NCBI GenBank assembly: GCA_050260275.1
Contig: JBLNBX010000194.1
Coordinates: 1-8,957 of the forward strand
Direction of reading: 5' to 3'
Length of the DNA stretch: 8,957 nt
Origin: DATMXS01 sp050260275
GTDB taxonomy: Bacteria > Acidobacteriota > Terriglobia > Bryobacterales > Bryobacteraceae
Shown here in pieces: positions 1 through 6,810 of the stretch. Within the stretch, counting starts at the first letter, position 1. Each line of letters opens with the position of its first letter. The position numbers and the translations under genes are program-made. Under the pieces are notes generated by a model, which saw nothing but the letters and a program-made list of their open reading frames with translations, had not been told where the DNA came from and did not search any database.

Positions 1-1
1 A

Positions 2-2539
2 CGATTCGCCACGATGCCGCGCGTGCTCGCCGGCCGCTGCGGGCTGGGCTCGAAGGAGTTCACGCCCGGCATGGTGAAGGCGGTGTTCGACAACCTCGCC
101 TCCGCCGCGCCGCGCAACCACTTCACGGTGGGCATCGACGACGACGTCACCCACACCAGCCTGTCCTTCGACGCCGGCTTCTCGGCCGAGGCGCCCGGGA
201 CGAAGCGCGCGGTGTTCTTCGGCCTGGGCTCCGACGGCACCGTGGGCGCCAACAAGAACTCCATCAAGATCATCGGCGAGGAGACTGACAACTACGCTCA
301 GGGCTACTTCTGGTACGACTCGAAGAAAGCCGGCACGGTGACCATCTCGCACGTGCGGTTCGGCCCGAAACCGATTCACTCGTCCTACCTGATCAGCGAC
401 GCCAGCTTCATCGCCTGCCACCAGTTCAGCTTCCTGGAGCGCGTGGATATGCTCAAGGCCGCGCGCCCGGGCGCGACGTTCCTGCTCAATTCGCTGTACG
501 GGCCCGACGAGGTATGGGACCACCTGCCGCGCAGCGTCCAGAAGCAGATCATCGAGAAGAAGCTGAAGTTCTACGTCGTCGACGGCTACAAGGTTGCCGA
601 AGCAGCCGGAATGGGCCGCCGCGTGAACACCATCATGCAGACCTGCTTCTTCGCGATCTCCGGCATTCTGCCGCGCGATGAAGCCATCGAGCAGATCAAG
701 AAGGCTATCAAGAAAACCTACGGCAAGCGCGGCGAGGCGATCGTCCAGAAGAACTACGCTGCCGTGGATATGGCGCTCGACAACCTGCACGAGGTGAAGG
801 TGCCGGACGCCGTAACGTCCACGTTCGACATGCGCCCGGCATTCCCGCCGGAAGCGCCCGAGTTCGAGCAGAAGGTGCTGGCGCAGATCTATGCGGGAAA
901 CGGCGACGATCTGCCCGTGAGCGCGTTCCCGGTGGACGGCACGTATCCGACCGCCACATCGCAGTGGGAGAAGCGCAATATCGCGCTGGAGATCCCGGTG
1001 TGGGACGAGGCGCTCTGCGTCCAGTGCGGAAAGTGCGTCCTGGTGTGTCCGCATGCCTGCATCCGCGCGAAGGTTGTGGATGGCAGCGCGCTCGAAGGCG
1101 CTCCTGAAACCCTGAAGAGCGCGGACGCGAAGTGGGTCCAGTTCAAGGGCATGAAGTACCTGTTGCAGGTAGCGCCCGAGGACTGCACAGGCTGCGGGCT
1201 GTGCGTCGAGGTCTGCCCGGTGAAGAGCAAGACCGAAACCAAGCACAAGGCTCTCAACATGGCGCCGCAGGAACCGCTGCGCGCGGCCGAAAACGCCAAC
1301 TGGAATTTCTTCATGTCGCTGCCTGACACGGATCGCAAGGTCCTGAACCCGGCGCAGGTGAAGGACTCGCAGTTGCTGCGGCCGCTGTTCGAGTTCTCCG
1401 GCGCGTGCGCGGGCTGCGGCGAGACGCCGTACCTGAAACTGATGACGCAGTTGTTCGGCGACCGTGCGATCTGCGGCAATGCGACCGGCTGCTCGTCGAT
1501 CTACGGCGGCAACCTGCCGACCACGCCGTACGCAAAGGACGCGAACGGGCGCGGTCCCACATGGTCCAACTCGCTGTTCGAGGACGCCGCTGAGTTCGCC
1601 CTCGGCATGAGGCTGGCCATCAACCAGCAGAAGAAATACGCCGAACAGCTTGTGCGCAGCATGGCATCCGTCATCGGCGAGAACCTCGTCGAGGCGGTGC
1701 TGGGCGCTTCGCAGAGGAACGAGAAGGAGATCGACGATCAGCGCGCCCGCGTTGCGGAGATAAAGCAGAAGATCGCCGGCATCGATACTCCGGAAGCGAA
1801 AGATCTCGCGGCCGTCGCCGACATGCTCGTCAAGAAGAGTGTGTGGGCCATTGGCGGCGACGGATGGGCCTATGACATCGGCTACGGCGGGCTCGACCAT
1901 GTGCTCGCCTCCGGCGAGAACGTGAACATCCTGGTGCTCGACACCGAGGTGTACTCGAACACCGGCGGCCAGATGTCCAAGTCCACTCCGATAGGCGCGG
2001 TCGCGAAGTTCGCCTTCGGCGGCAAGCCGCGCCCGAAGAAGGACCTCGGCATGATGGCCATGGCCTACGGCGACGTCTACGTCGCGCGTGTCGCCCTCGG
2101 CGCCAATGACATGCAGTCGATCAAGGCGTTCCTCGAGGCCGAGGCGCATGATGGACCCTCGATCATCATCGCCTACTGCCACTGCATTGCCCACGGCTAC
2201 GACCTGATTCACGGCCTCGATCAACAGAAAGCGGCCGTGCAGTCCGGATACTGGCCGCTGTTCCGGTACAACCCGAGTCTCCGCGAGCAGGGGAAGAATC
2301 CGCTGCAGCTCGATTCCAAGGCTCCGGCGCTCCCGCTCGACAAGTACATCTACAACGAGACGCGCTACGCGATGCTCAAGCTGAGCCAGCCCGAGGCGGC
2401 GCAGAAGCTGTTCGAGCTTGCCCAGGAAAACGTCAACCAGCGCTGGAAGCTGTACGAGTACCTGGCGTCCCAGCCCGTGGACGGCGAAGCCGCCAAGCTC
2501 GCCGACGCGGCGCCAGCTGGAGGAACGGAGAAGAAGTAA
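2..2539 (+). CDS. nifJ: Pyruvate:ferredoxin (flavodoxin) oxidoreductase, 5'-truncated by window edge
   Basis: Catalyses CoA-dependent oxidative decarboxylation of pyruvate to acetyl-CoA and CO2, reducing ferredoxin or flavodoxin (cytosolic; reversible in some organisms). The frame is open from base 2, so the first ~350 residues of this ~1200-residue enzyme lie upstream; the ATG at 14 is internal. Domains in order: the core segment with GLGSDGTVGANKNS (about 230-270), the EKR domain (about 610-780), a two-cluster ferredoxin domain with CxxCxxCxxxCP codons at 1016/1025/1034/1046 and 1184/1193/1202/1214, then the thiamine-diphosphate domain. The proximal 4Fe-4S ligands are visible as Cys codons at 1406, 1415 and 1490 and the late Cys in CHCIAHG at 2183; their spacing matches the Desulfovibrio africanus PFOR ligands as I recall them. 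The ThDP signature GDGWAYDIGYGG starts near 1858 and NTGGQ near 1957. All visible cofactor residues are intact. It is followed by the DHOD-like gene on the same strand, probably in one operon. Confidence 0.97.
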   Translation, partial: RFATMPRVLAGRCGLGSKEFTPGMVKAVFDNLASAAPRNHFTVGIDDDVTHTSLSFDAGFSAEAPGTKRAVFFGLGSDGTVGANKNSIKIIGEETDNYAQGYFWYDSKKAGTVTISHVRFGPKPIHSSYLISDASFIACHQFSFLERVDMLKAARPGATFLLNSLYGPDEVWDHLPRSVQKQIIEKKLKFYVVDGYKVAEAAGMGRRVNTIMQTCFFAISGILPRDEAIEQIKKAIKKTYGKRGEAIVQKNYAAVDMALDNLHEVKVPDAVTSTFDMRPAFPPEAPEFEQKVLAQIYAGNGDDLPVSAFPVDGTYPTATSQWEKRNIALEIPVWDEALCVQCGKCVLVCPHACIRAKVVDGSALEGAPETLKSADAKWVQFKGMKYLLQVAPEDCTGCGLCVEVCPVKSKTETKHKALNMAPQEPLRAAENANWNFFMSLPDTDRKVLNPAQVKDSQLLRPLFEFSGACAGCGETPYLKLMTQLFGDRAICGNATGCSSIYGGNLPTTPYAKDANGRGPTWSNSLFEDAAEFALGMRLAINQQKKYAEQLVRSMASVIGENLVEAVLGASQRNEKEIDDQRARVAEIKQKIAGIDTPEAKDLAAVADMLVKKSVWAIGGDGWAYDIGYGGLDHVLASGENVNILVLDTEVYSNTGGQMSKSTPIGAVAKFAFGGKPRPKKDLGMMAMAYGDVYVARVALGANDMQSIKAFLEAEAHDGPSIIIAYCHCIAHGYDLIHGLDQQKAAVQSGYWPLFRYNPSLREQGKNPLQLDSKAPALPLDKYIYNETRYAMLKLSQPEAAQKLFELAQENVNQRWKLYEYLASQPVDGEAAKLADAAPAGGTEKK

Positions 2540-2550
2540 TTGCGGCGGTT

Positions 2551-2584
2551 CTGGCCGGGACTGCGGAAGCGTGGTCCCGGCCGG
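2551..2584 (+). other. Intercistronic stem-loop between nifJ and the DHOD-like gene
   Basis: Bases 2551-2565 pair with 2570-2584 around the four-base loop GAAG. The core GGCCGGGAC (2553-2561) and GTCCCGGCC (2574-2582) is a perfect 9-bp match; the full 15-bp stem includes three G-T (G-U in RNA) wobbles. It lies 11 bases after the nifJ stop and ends 6 bases before the GGAGG of the next gene. No T-tract follows, so it is not a classical intrinsic terminator. A 3'-end stabiliser or processing site for the nifJ message, or a modulator of downstream translation, are possible roles (inference). Confidence 0.6.
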
Positions 2585-2603
2585 CCCCCCGGAGGATCAA
2601 GCG

Positions 2604-3605
2604 ATGGACCTTAGCACAACCTATTTGGGACTCACGCTCAGAAACCCGGTGGTAGTCTCGCCCTCGCCGCTGAGCGAGGACGTGGCGAACATCAAGCGCA
2701 TGGATGAGGCCGGCGCGGGCGCGGTGGTGCTGCACTCGTTATTCGAGGAGCAGATCCGGATCGAAGCGGAAGAACTCGATCGCAACCTGACGATCGGCGA
2801 ACTCGCAGGTCCTGACGCCGCAACCTTCTTCCCGGATCTCAGCTCGTACCGCATCGGCCCCGAGCAGTACCTATACCTGATCCGGAAAGCGAAATCGGCC
2901 GTCGGGATTCCCGTTATCGCCAGCTTGAACGGCGTATCCGCGGGCGGCTGGACAGGCTACGCGAAGAAGATCGAAGAGGCTGGCGCGGACGCGCTTGAGC
3001 TGAACGTCTACACCATTCCGGCATCGCCCGAGATGTCCTCGGCTCAGGTGGAGGATCAGTACGCCCAGCTCGTAAGAGAGGTCTGCTCAGCGGTGCGCAT
3101 TCCCGTGGCCGTGAAGCTCGGATCGTACTTCAGCGCGATGGCGAGCCTCGCCGCGCGGCTGGAGGCTGCCGGCGCGAAAGGGCTGGTGCTGTTCAACCGT
3201 TTCTACCAGCCGGACTTCGATCTCGAGAAGCTCGAGATCGTGCCGCGGCTGGAGCTTTCGAACTCAAGCGAACTGCTGCAGCGGCTGCACTGGGCGGCCA
3301 TTCTCTACGGGAAGATCAAGGCGGACGTGGCCATCACGGGTGGCGTGCACACCGCCGAGGATGTCCTGAAGTCGATGATGGCCGGCGCAAAGGTCGCGAT
3401 GATGACCTCGGCCATCCTGAAGAATGGGATCGGCCATATCAGCACGGTTCTGAAAGACATGATGGCCTGGATGCAGGAGCGCGAGTACGAGAGCGTGCGC
3501 CAGATGCAGGGTTCGATGAGCCAGAAATCGGTGAAGGACCCGGACGCGTTTTTGCGGGCCAATTACCTTCGCGTTCTGAGCAGCTACGCTGCCACGGCGC
3601 GTTAG
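2604..3605 (+). CDS. Dihydroorotate dehydrogenase-like FMN protein, probably not a true PyrD
   Basis: A 333-residue TIM-barrel protein of the dihydroorotate dehydrogenase-like family. The start ATG has an ideal Shine-Dalgarno GGAGG at 2591-2595, 8 bases upstream; the open frame continues back into nifJ only as a shadow. Seen: the N-terminal strand LRNPVVVSPSPLS (residues 12-24), the barrel lysine in PVAVKLGS (Lys171), and the FMN-phosphate loop ITGGVHTAEDV (244-254) with GAKVAMMTSAIL (261-272). Where true dihydroorotate dehydrogenases carry an N-x-S-C/x-P-N substrate and catalytic segment, this protein has ELNVYTIPASPE (132-143), with no Cys or Ser base at the expected place. The family is known for keeping the FMN site while losing catalytic residues. 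Its position directly behind nifJ suggests a link to pyruvate/ferredoxin redox metabolism rather than pyrimidine synthesis (inference). Fold and family are near certain; function is not. Confidence 0.9.
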   Translation: MDLSTTYLGLTLRNPVVVSPSPLSEDVANIKRMDEAGAGAVVLHSLFEEQIRIEAEELDRNLTIGELAGPDAATFFPDLSSYRIGPEQYLYLIRKAKSAVGIPVIASLNGVSAGGWTGYAKKIEEAGADALELNVYTIPASPEMSSAQVEDQYAQLVREVCSAVRIPVAVKLGSYFSAMASLAARLEAAGAKGLVLFNRFYQPDFDLEKLEIVPRLELSNSSELLQRLHWAAILYGKIKADVAITGGVHTAEDVLKSMMAGAKVAMMTSAILKNGIGHISTVLKDMMAWMQEREYESVRQMQGSMSQKSVKDPDAFLRANYLRVLSSYAATAR

Positions 3606-3633
3606 AGCGACGCTTCAGTCGCATCTCGGATGG

Positions 3634-3671
3634 CGGGCGCGCGGTTCACAGCCGTGCGCCCGTTGTGTTTC
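3634..3671 (+). terminator. Likely rho-independent terminator of the nifJ operon
   Basis: GGGCGCGCGGT (3635-3645) can pair with GCCGTGCGCCC (3651-3661) across the loop TCACA: 11 pairs with two wobbles, extendable by C3634-G3662. The following bases TTGTGTTTCT are T-rich but not a clean T-run. It sits about 30 bases after the stop of the DHOD-like gene, at a convergent gene junction where a terminator is expected. Its 3' arm overlaps the first copy of the 31-base repeat. Confidence 0.5.
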
Positions 3672-3756
3672 TGGGCGCGTCCGAACGACTAACTATGTCT
3701 ATGTACCCCACCTCATTCGTTCCGCGCGCCCGTTGTGTTTCTGGGCGCGTCCGAAC
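3656..3756. repeat. Exact 31-base direct repeat pair, 70-base period, each copy internally palindromic
   Basis: Bases 3656-3686 and 3726-3756 are identical; counting back to 3652/3722 gives 35 bases with one mismatch. The 39 bases between copies (3687-3725) are less GC-rich and unrelated. Each copy holds GCGCCC and GGGCGC separated by the same 11-base loop GTTGTGTTTCT; in copy 2 the stem gains one more pair (C3725-G3749). The rest of the gap, 3757-3831, shows no convincing gene. Possible explanations are a duplicated terminator half, a REP-like intergenic element, or a local tandem duplication whose middle has diverged. Confidence 0.8.
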
Positions 3757-3831
3757 TGGGCTGGATCGCCTGGGGCGCCGCGGCGGTCTGGCGGCCCGCC
3801 GGAACGCCGCTGGATGAACGAGAGGCTGCCT

Positions 3832-5187
3832 CTACGCCGTCCCGAGTTCCTTCTCTATCGCGCCTGCGATCCGGGTGGCAAACTCTTCGACGCGCCGTTC
3901 GTCCGGACCCTCCACCATCACACGCGCCAGAGGCTCCGTGCCGGAGAACCGCACCACGACGCGGCCAGCCTCGCCGAATGCGTCCTCGACCGCGCGTATC
4001 TCGCCAACTACCGCGGGGAGTTCCTCCAGGGGCCGCCGGTTGCCCACCCGCACGTTCACGAGGCGCTGTGGGTAAACCTCGAGGGCGGCGGACAGTTCGT
4101 CCAGTCCGGCGTTCTCTTCGAGCATGATCTCTATCACCTGAAGGGCGGTTAGCAGGCCATCTCCCGTCGTGGCGTGCTCAAGGAAGATGATGTGCCCGGA
4201 TTGTTCGCCGCCCAACACGGCATTGATGCGGAGCATCTCCTCGAGAACGTACTTGTCGCCCACGGGCGTTCGCACCATGCCGATGCCAAGCGCACCCAGA
4301 GCGCGCTCAAGGCCAAGGTTCGACATGACGGTGGCGACCACCACGGGTTTGCCGTCCGGCCCGCTCAGACGGCGGTAACGGTGCAGCGAGCGCGCTGCTA
4401 TCAGCAGCACCGCATCCCCGTCAATAACGCGGCCGCTGCGGCTGATGAACATCGCCCGGTCCGCGTCGCCGTCGAAAGCCACGCCGAGCTCCGCGCCGGT
4501 CTCGAGCACCTTGCGCTGGAGGGCCCTCACATCGAGCGCGCCGCAGCCCAGGTTGATGTTGCGGCCGTCCGGCTCGCAGCAGATAGGAAACACTCGCGCG
4601 CCGAGGCTTTCGAACAACTGCGGCGCGAGCGCCGATGCCGCGCCATTGCCACAATCCACCACCATGTTCATCCCCACGAGCGAGCGCTTCAGAGTGGAGG
4701 CCAGATGCGCGGCGTAGTGCTGATCGAGTCCCGGGTCCTTGACGAGTTCGGCCTCCTGTGGCGTGACGCCGCGGTCGAGAAGGGCGAAAACCTCGCGCTC
4801 AATATCGTGTTCTCTGTCGTCGGGCAGCTTGTAGCCGGAGTGGCCGAATATCTTGATGCCGTTGTCCCGGAACGGGTTGTGCGATGCCGAGATCATCACG
4901 CCGGCAGCGAACGTGTGCATCTTCGTCAGGTAGGCTATGCCAGGCGTCGTCGTGACGCCGGCGAAGCGCGCGCGCACGCCGCTCCGCGCCAGTCCGCCGG
5001 CCACCTGGCGGGCGATCCAGGGCCCGGACTCGCGCGTATCCATTCCGATGACCACCTCAGGTTCGCCGGCCAGCTTCCGCACGACGTCGCCAAGCGCGAT
5101 ACCGAGCGCGTGGACGGTCTTCGGATCAAGCGGATACTCTCCGGCCGCGCCCCGCACACCATCCGTTCCGAATAGCTTCTTCCCCAT
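3832..5187 (-). CDS. glmM: Phosphoglucosamine mutase
   Basis: Interconverts glucosamine-6-phosphate and glucosamine-1-phosphate, the cytosolic step leading to UDP-GlcNAc for peptidoglycan and lipopolysaccharide. The protein is 451 residues, normal for the family. Seen: the N-terminus KLFGTDGVRG; the phosphoserine loop ISASHNP with Ser102, the same number as the E. coli active serine; the metal loop DGDADR (239-244); the sugar-recognition loop GGEQSGH (326-332); and the phosphate-binding loop RFSGTEPL (413-420). The start is the ATG at 5187, which gives the canonical GlmM N-terminus and has GAGAGGA just upstream; the frame stays open to 5301 but that extension is the cdaR end read in another frame. 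It is the last gene of the cdaA-cdaR-glmM operon, 14 bases after the cdaR stop. In other bacteria CdaA and GlmM interact physically and GlmM can inhibit CdaA; that is family knowledge, not visible here. Confidence 0.97.
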   Translation of the reverse strand: MGKKLFGTDGVRGAAGEYPLDPKTVHALGIALGDVVRKLAGEPEVVIGMDTRESGPWIARQVAGGLARSGVRARFAGVTTTPGIAYLTKMHTFAAGVMISASHNPFRDNGIKIFGHSGYKLPDDREHDIEREVFALLDRGVTPQEAELVKDPGLDQHYAAHLASTLKRSLVGMNMVVDCGNGAASALAPQLFESLGARVFPICCEPDGRNINLGCGALDVRALQRKVLETGAELGVAFDGDADRAMFISRSGRVIDGDAVLLIAARSLHRYRRLSGPDGKPVVVATVMSNLGLERALGALGIGMVRTPVGDKYVLEEMLRINAVLGGEQSGHIIFLEHATTGDGLLTALQVIEIMLEENAGLDELSAALEVYPQRLVNVRVGNRRPLEELPAVVGEIRAVEDAFGEAGRVVVRFSGTEPLARVMVEGPDERRVEEFATRIAGAIEKELGTA

Positions 5188-5201
5188 GCAGTTCCTCTCA
5201 G

Positions 5202-5846
5202 CTACCTTCTCGCGAGTTCTATTGACACAGTGACAGCCGGCGATGATTCCACTTGCAGGTAACTGTCCCTGACAAAGCTTTGAACTTGATGCACTTGCCA
5301 ACCCACTCCCGGAACCAGTTCTATGGGATCCGTTTCGGCGTACGTTGCCCGCCGGACGTGGCTCTCCGGACCGGCGATCGCCAGGGTGGGAGGCGAAACA
5401 ATCTCGCGTACGATCACGAAGCCCTCGGGCGGCGGCGCGGCAAGCCTGACCCTGACAGGCAACTGCGCGGTGGCCCGCCGCTCAAAGCGGAGCCGTATTT
5501 GTGACGGTATGGCACGAATCACCCGCATCCCCGGAGGCAGCTCGATATTGCCGGGCTCGATCGTGAACGTGTGCTCGCCGGGGCGGTTAACGGAGCCGAG
5601 ATCGAGGACCACGGCCTCTCCAGCAAAATTCATGCTGTGGAGTTGCGCCGAAGGTCCGCTGATCTCGAGATAGACGTTGGTGGGCACCTCGGAGCTGATC
5701 TCAAGCCCGGCCGGCACGTTGCGCAATTCTATGGATGCCGAAACGGAGCGCACCAGCGGCGGGCTGGCAACGAAGGTAGCCCAAAGGACGGTGGCCGCGG
5801 CCAGAGAGAATCCACGAAGTGCGAGATTGCCGAGACTGATTTTCAT
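5202..5846 (-). CDS. cdaR: YbbR-domain protein, CdaR-type regulator of the c-di-AMP synthase
   Basis: A 214-residue membrane-anchored protein. One hydrophobic segment lies at about residues 8-28, followed by an extracytoplasmic beta-rich part with two YbbR-like repeats, about 34-124 and 127-212. Each has the typical strand-turn ISGP (62-65) or IAGP (157-160). CdaR of Bacillus is roughly twice as long with four YbbR domains, so this is a short form. Placement between cdaA and glmM supports the assignment more than the weakly conserved sequence does. The cdaA stop overlaps the start as TGATG (ATG at 5846); a GTG at 5849 overlapping by four bases is an alternative giving 215 residues. A Shine-Dalgarno-like AGAGGG lies 10 bases before the ATG and 7 before the GTG. 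Either start implies translational coupling to cdaA. The expected role is modulation of CdaA activity from the outer face of the membrane. Confidence 0.85.
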   Translation of the reverse strand: MKISLGNLALRGFSLAAATVLWATFVASPPLVRSVSASIELRNVPAGLEISSEVPTNVYLEISGPSAQLHSMNFAGEAVVLDLGSVNRPGEHTFTIEPGNIELPPGMRVIRAIPSQIRLRFERRATAQLPVRVRLAAPPPEGFVIVREIVSPPTLAIAGPESHVRRATYAETDPIELVPGVGWQVHQVQSFVRDSYLQVESSPAVTVSIELARR

Positions 5847-6715
5847 CACTGACCGGCCCTCTTCCAGTCTCGCGCGACCGGATCTCCGTCCGGAATGTCC
5901 ACGGGAGGCGGCTCATCGTCGGACACCACGGGTTCGGGAGGGCGCTTCCGCCCGAAATGCTGCGCGATGCGCTGTTCCACCCGCTCGATGGAAAGGTCCA
6001 ACTCGATCTCTCCGAACGCCGCCACGGACAGGCGCCCGGTCTCCTCGGAAACCACCAGCGCCAGGCAGTCCGCCTCTTCGGTGATGCCTATGGCGGCCCG
6101 GTGGCGCGTGCCGAGCTTGCGCGCGATCAGCGGGTTCATGCTGAGCGGCAGAAAACAGGCGGCCGCGGCGACACGGTCGCCCTGTATGATCACCGCGCCG
6201 TCGTGCAGCGCACCGCCGGGCTGGAAGATCGACAGGAGCAGATCCCGCGAGAGCGTCGCATTCAGGCTGACGCCGCTCTCTATGAACGTGCGCAGGCCGG
6301 TGTCGCGCTCCATGACGATCAGGGCGCCGATACGCTGCGAAGCCAGCCGTGCAAGGGCGAGCACAATGTCCTCGGTTGATTCGCGGCGCTGAATCTGGCT
6401 GCCGAAACCTAGCCAGCGGCGCCGCCCGATGCGCGCGAGCGTTCTCCGAATCTCAGACTGGAATAGCACGATCAGGGCGATGGCCGTATACGGAACGATG
6501 GTGGCCAGGATCGACTCCAGGAGCTGCAGGTGCGCCCAGATCGACAGCACGTACAGAAGCAGGATCACGCCTATACCGGCGAGCACGCTGGCCGCGCGCG
6601 TCCCCTTCACAACCATGATCAGCTGATAGATCAGGAACCCGACAATCAGGATGTCAATGACGGCCGTGACCGTCAGTTTCGGTATCCACGAAGTCAGAGA
6701 TTCCATGCTCAGCAT
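5846..6715 (-). CDS. cdaA: Membrane-bound diadenylate cyclase (c-di-AMP synthase)
   Basis: Condenses two ATP into cyclic di-AMP, a second messenger tied to osmolyte transport and cell-wall homeostasis. The 289-residue protein has three predicted N-terminal membrane helices (about 17-37, 42-60 and 66-85), a basic linker SEIRRTLARIGRRRW, then the DAC (DisA_N) domain at about 115-245. Both catalytic signatures are intact: DGA at 172-174 within GGALHDGAVII, and RHR at 204-206 within LGTRHRAAIG; SEETG at 233-237 is also conserved. Residues 258-289 form a proline- and aspartate-rich tail of low complexity. The start is the ATG at 6715; a second in-frame ATG at 6706 is possible, and neither has a clear Shine-Dalgarno. 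It is the first gene of the cdaA-cdaR-glmM operon and is transcribed divergently from aas. Confidence 0.97.
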   Translation of the reverse strand: MLSMESLTSWIPKLTVTAVIDILIVGFLIYQLIMVVKGTRAASVLAGIGVILLLYVLSIWAHLQLLESILATIVPYTAIALIVLFQSEIRRTLARIGRRRWLGFGSQIQRRESTEDIVLALARLASQRIGALIVMERDTGLRTFIESGVSLNATLSRDLLLSIFQPGGALHDGAVIIQGDRVAAAACFLPLSMNPLIARKLGTRHRAAIGITEEADCLALVVSEETGRLSVAAFGEIELDLSIERVEQRIAQHFGRKRPPEPVVSDDEPPPVDIPDGDPVARDWKRAGQ

Positions 6716-6810
6716 CAGGGTGCTTATCTTATCGTAACGCTTGGCCGAAGTGGTTTCGCCCCGCCGGACGCAGGATGGAAGCGCGCGGGCGGACTGCTAT
6801 GATGTCGGCT
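6716..6810. promoter_or_regulatory. Divergent promoter region between cdaA and aas
   Basis: This 95-base spacer must carry signals for both directions. On the plus strand, TGCTATGAT at 6795-6803 resembles an extended -10 element (TGnTATAAT), with no recognisable -35. On the minus strand, the AT-rich stretch 6724-6736, which includes a tandem TTATC, reads TTACGATAAGATAA just before the cdaA start and may hold its -10; again no clear -35 was found. Both assignments are by eye only. Confidence 0.35.

Noticed and set aside
413..418. GlmM phosphate loop RFSGTEPL having Phe where some homologues have Pro (protein residues 413-420)
   Set aside because: This position varies among functional GlmM proteins (for example Lys in E. 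coli as I recall), so it is not a sign of inactivation. The numbers given are residue positions, not bases.
889..1479. A 196-codon minus-strand open frame inside nifJ
   Set aside because: It is antisense to the ferredoxin domain of NifJ, has no recognisable motif and no supporting start signal.
2418..2603. N-terminal extension of the DHOD-like gene overlapping nifJ
   Set aside because: The extension reads the nifJ 3' end in another frame, whereas the ATG at 2604 has an ideal Shine-Dalgarno and gives the normal family N-terminus.
3656..3756. A minimal CRISPR array (31-base repeat, 39-base spacer)
   Set aside because: There are only two repeat units and one spacer, no cas gene in the window, and copy 1 is integrated into a terminator-like hairpin. 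Repeat and spacer sizes alone are not enough.
3821..3833. Palindrome AGAGGCTGCCTCT over the glmM stop, as a terminator
   Set aside because: The central gap is too small for a stable hairpin, leaving only about four base pairs, and no T-tract follows on the minus strand. No convincing terminator for the glmM operon was found.
4174..5175. A 333-codon plus-strand open frame opposite glmM
   Set aside because: It is antisense to a complete glmM with every catalytic loop intact; its His/Arg/Ala-rich translation shows no recognisable domain. Long antisense frames are common in GC-rich DNA.
5188..5301. A 38-residue N-terminal extension of glmM
   Set aside because: It overlaps the cdaR 3' end, lacks similarity to GlmM, and the ATG at 5187 yields the standard KLFGTDGVRG N-terminus with a Shine-Dalgarno.
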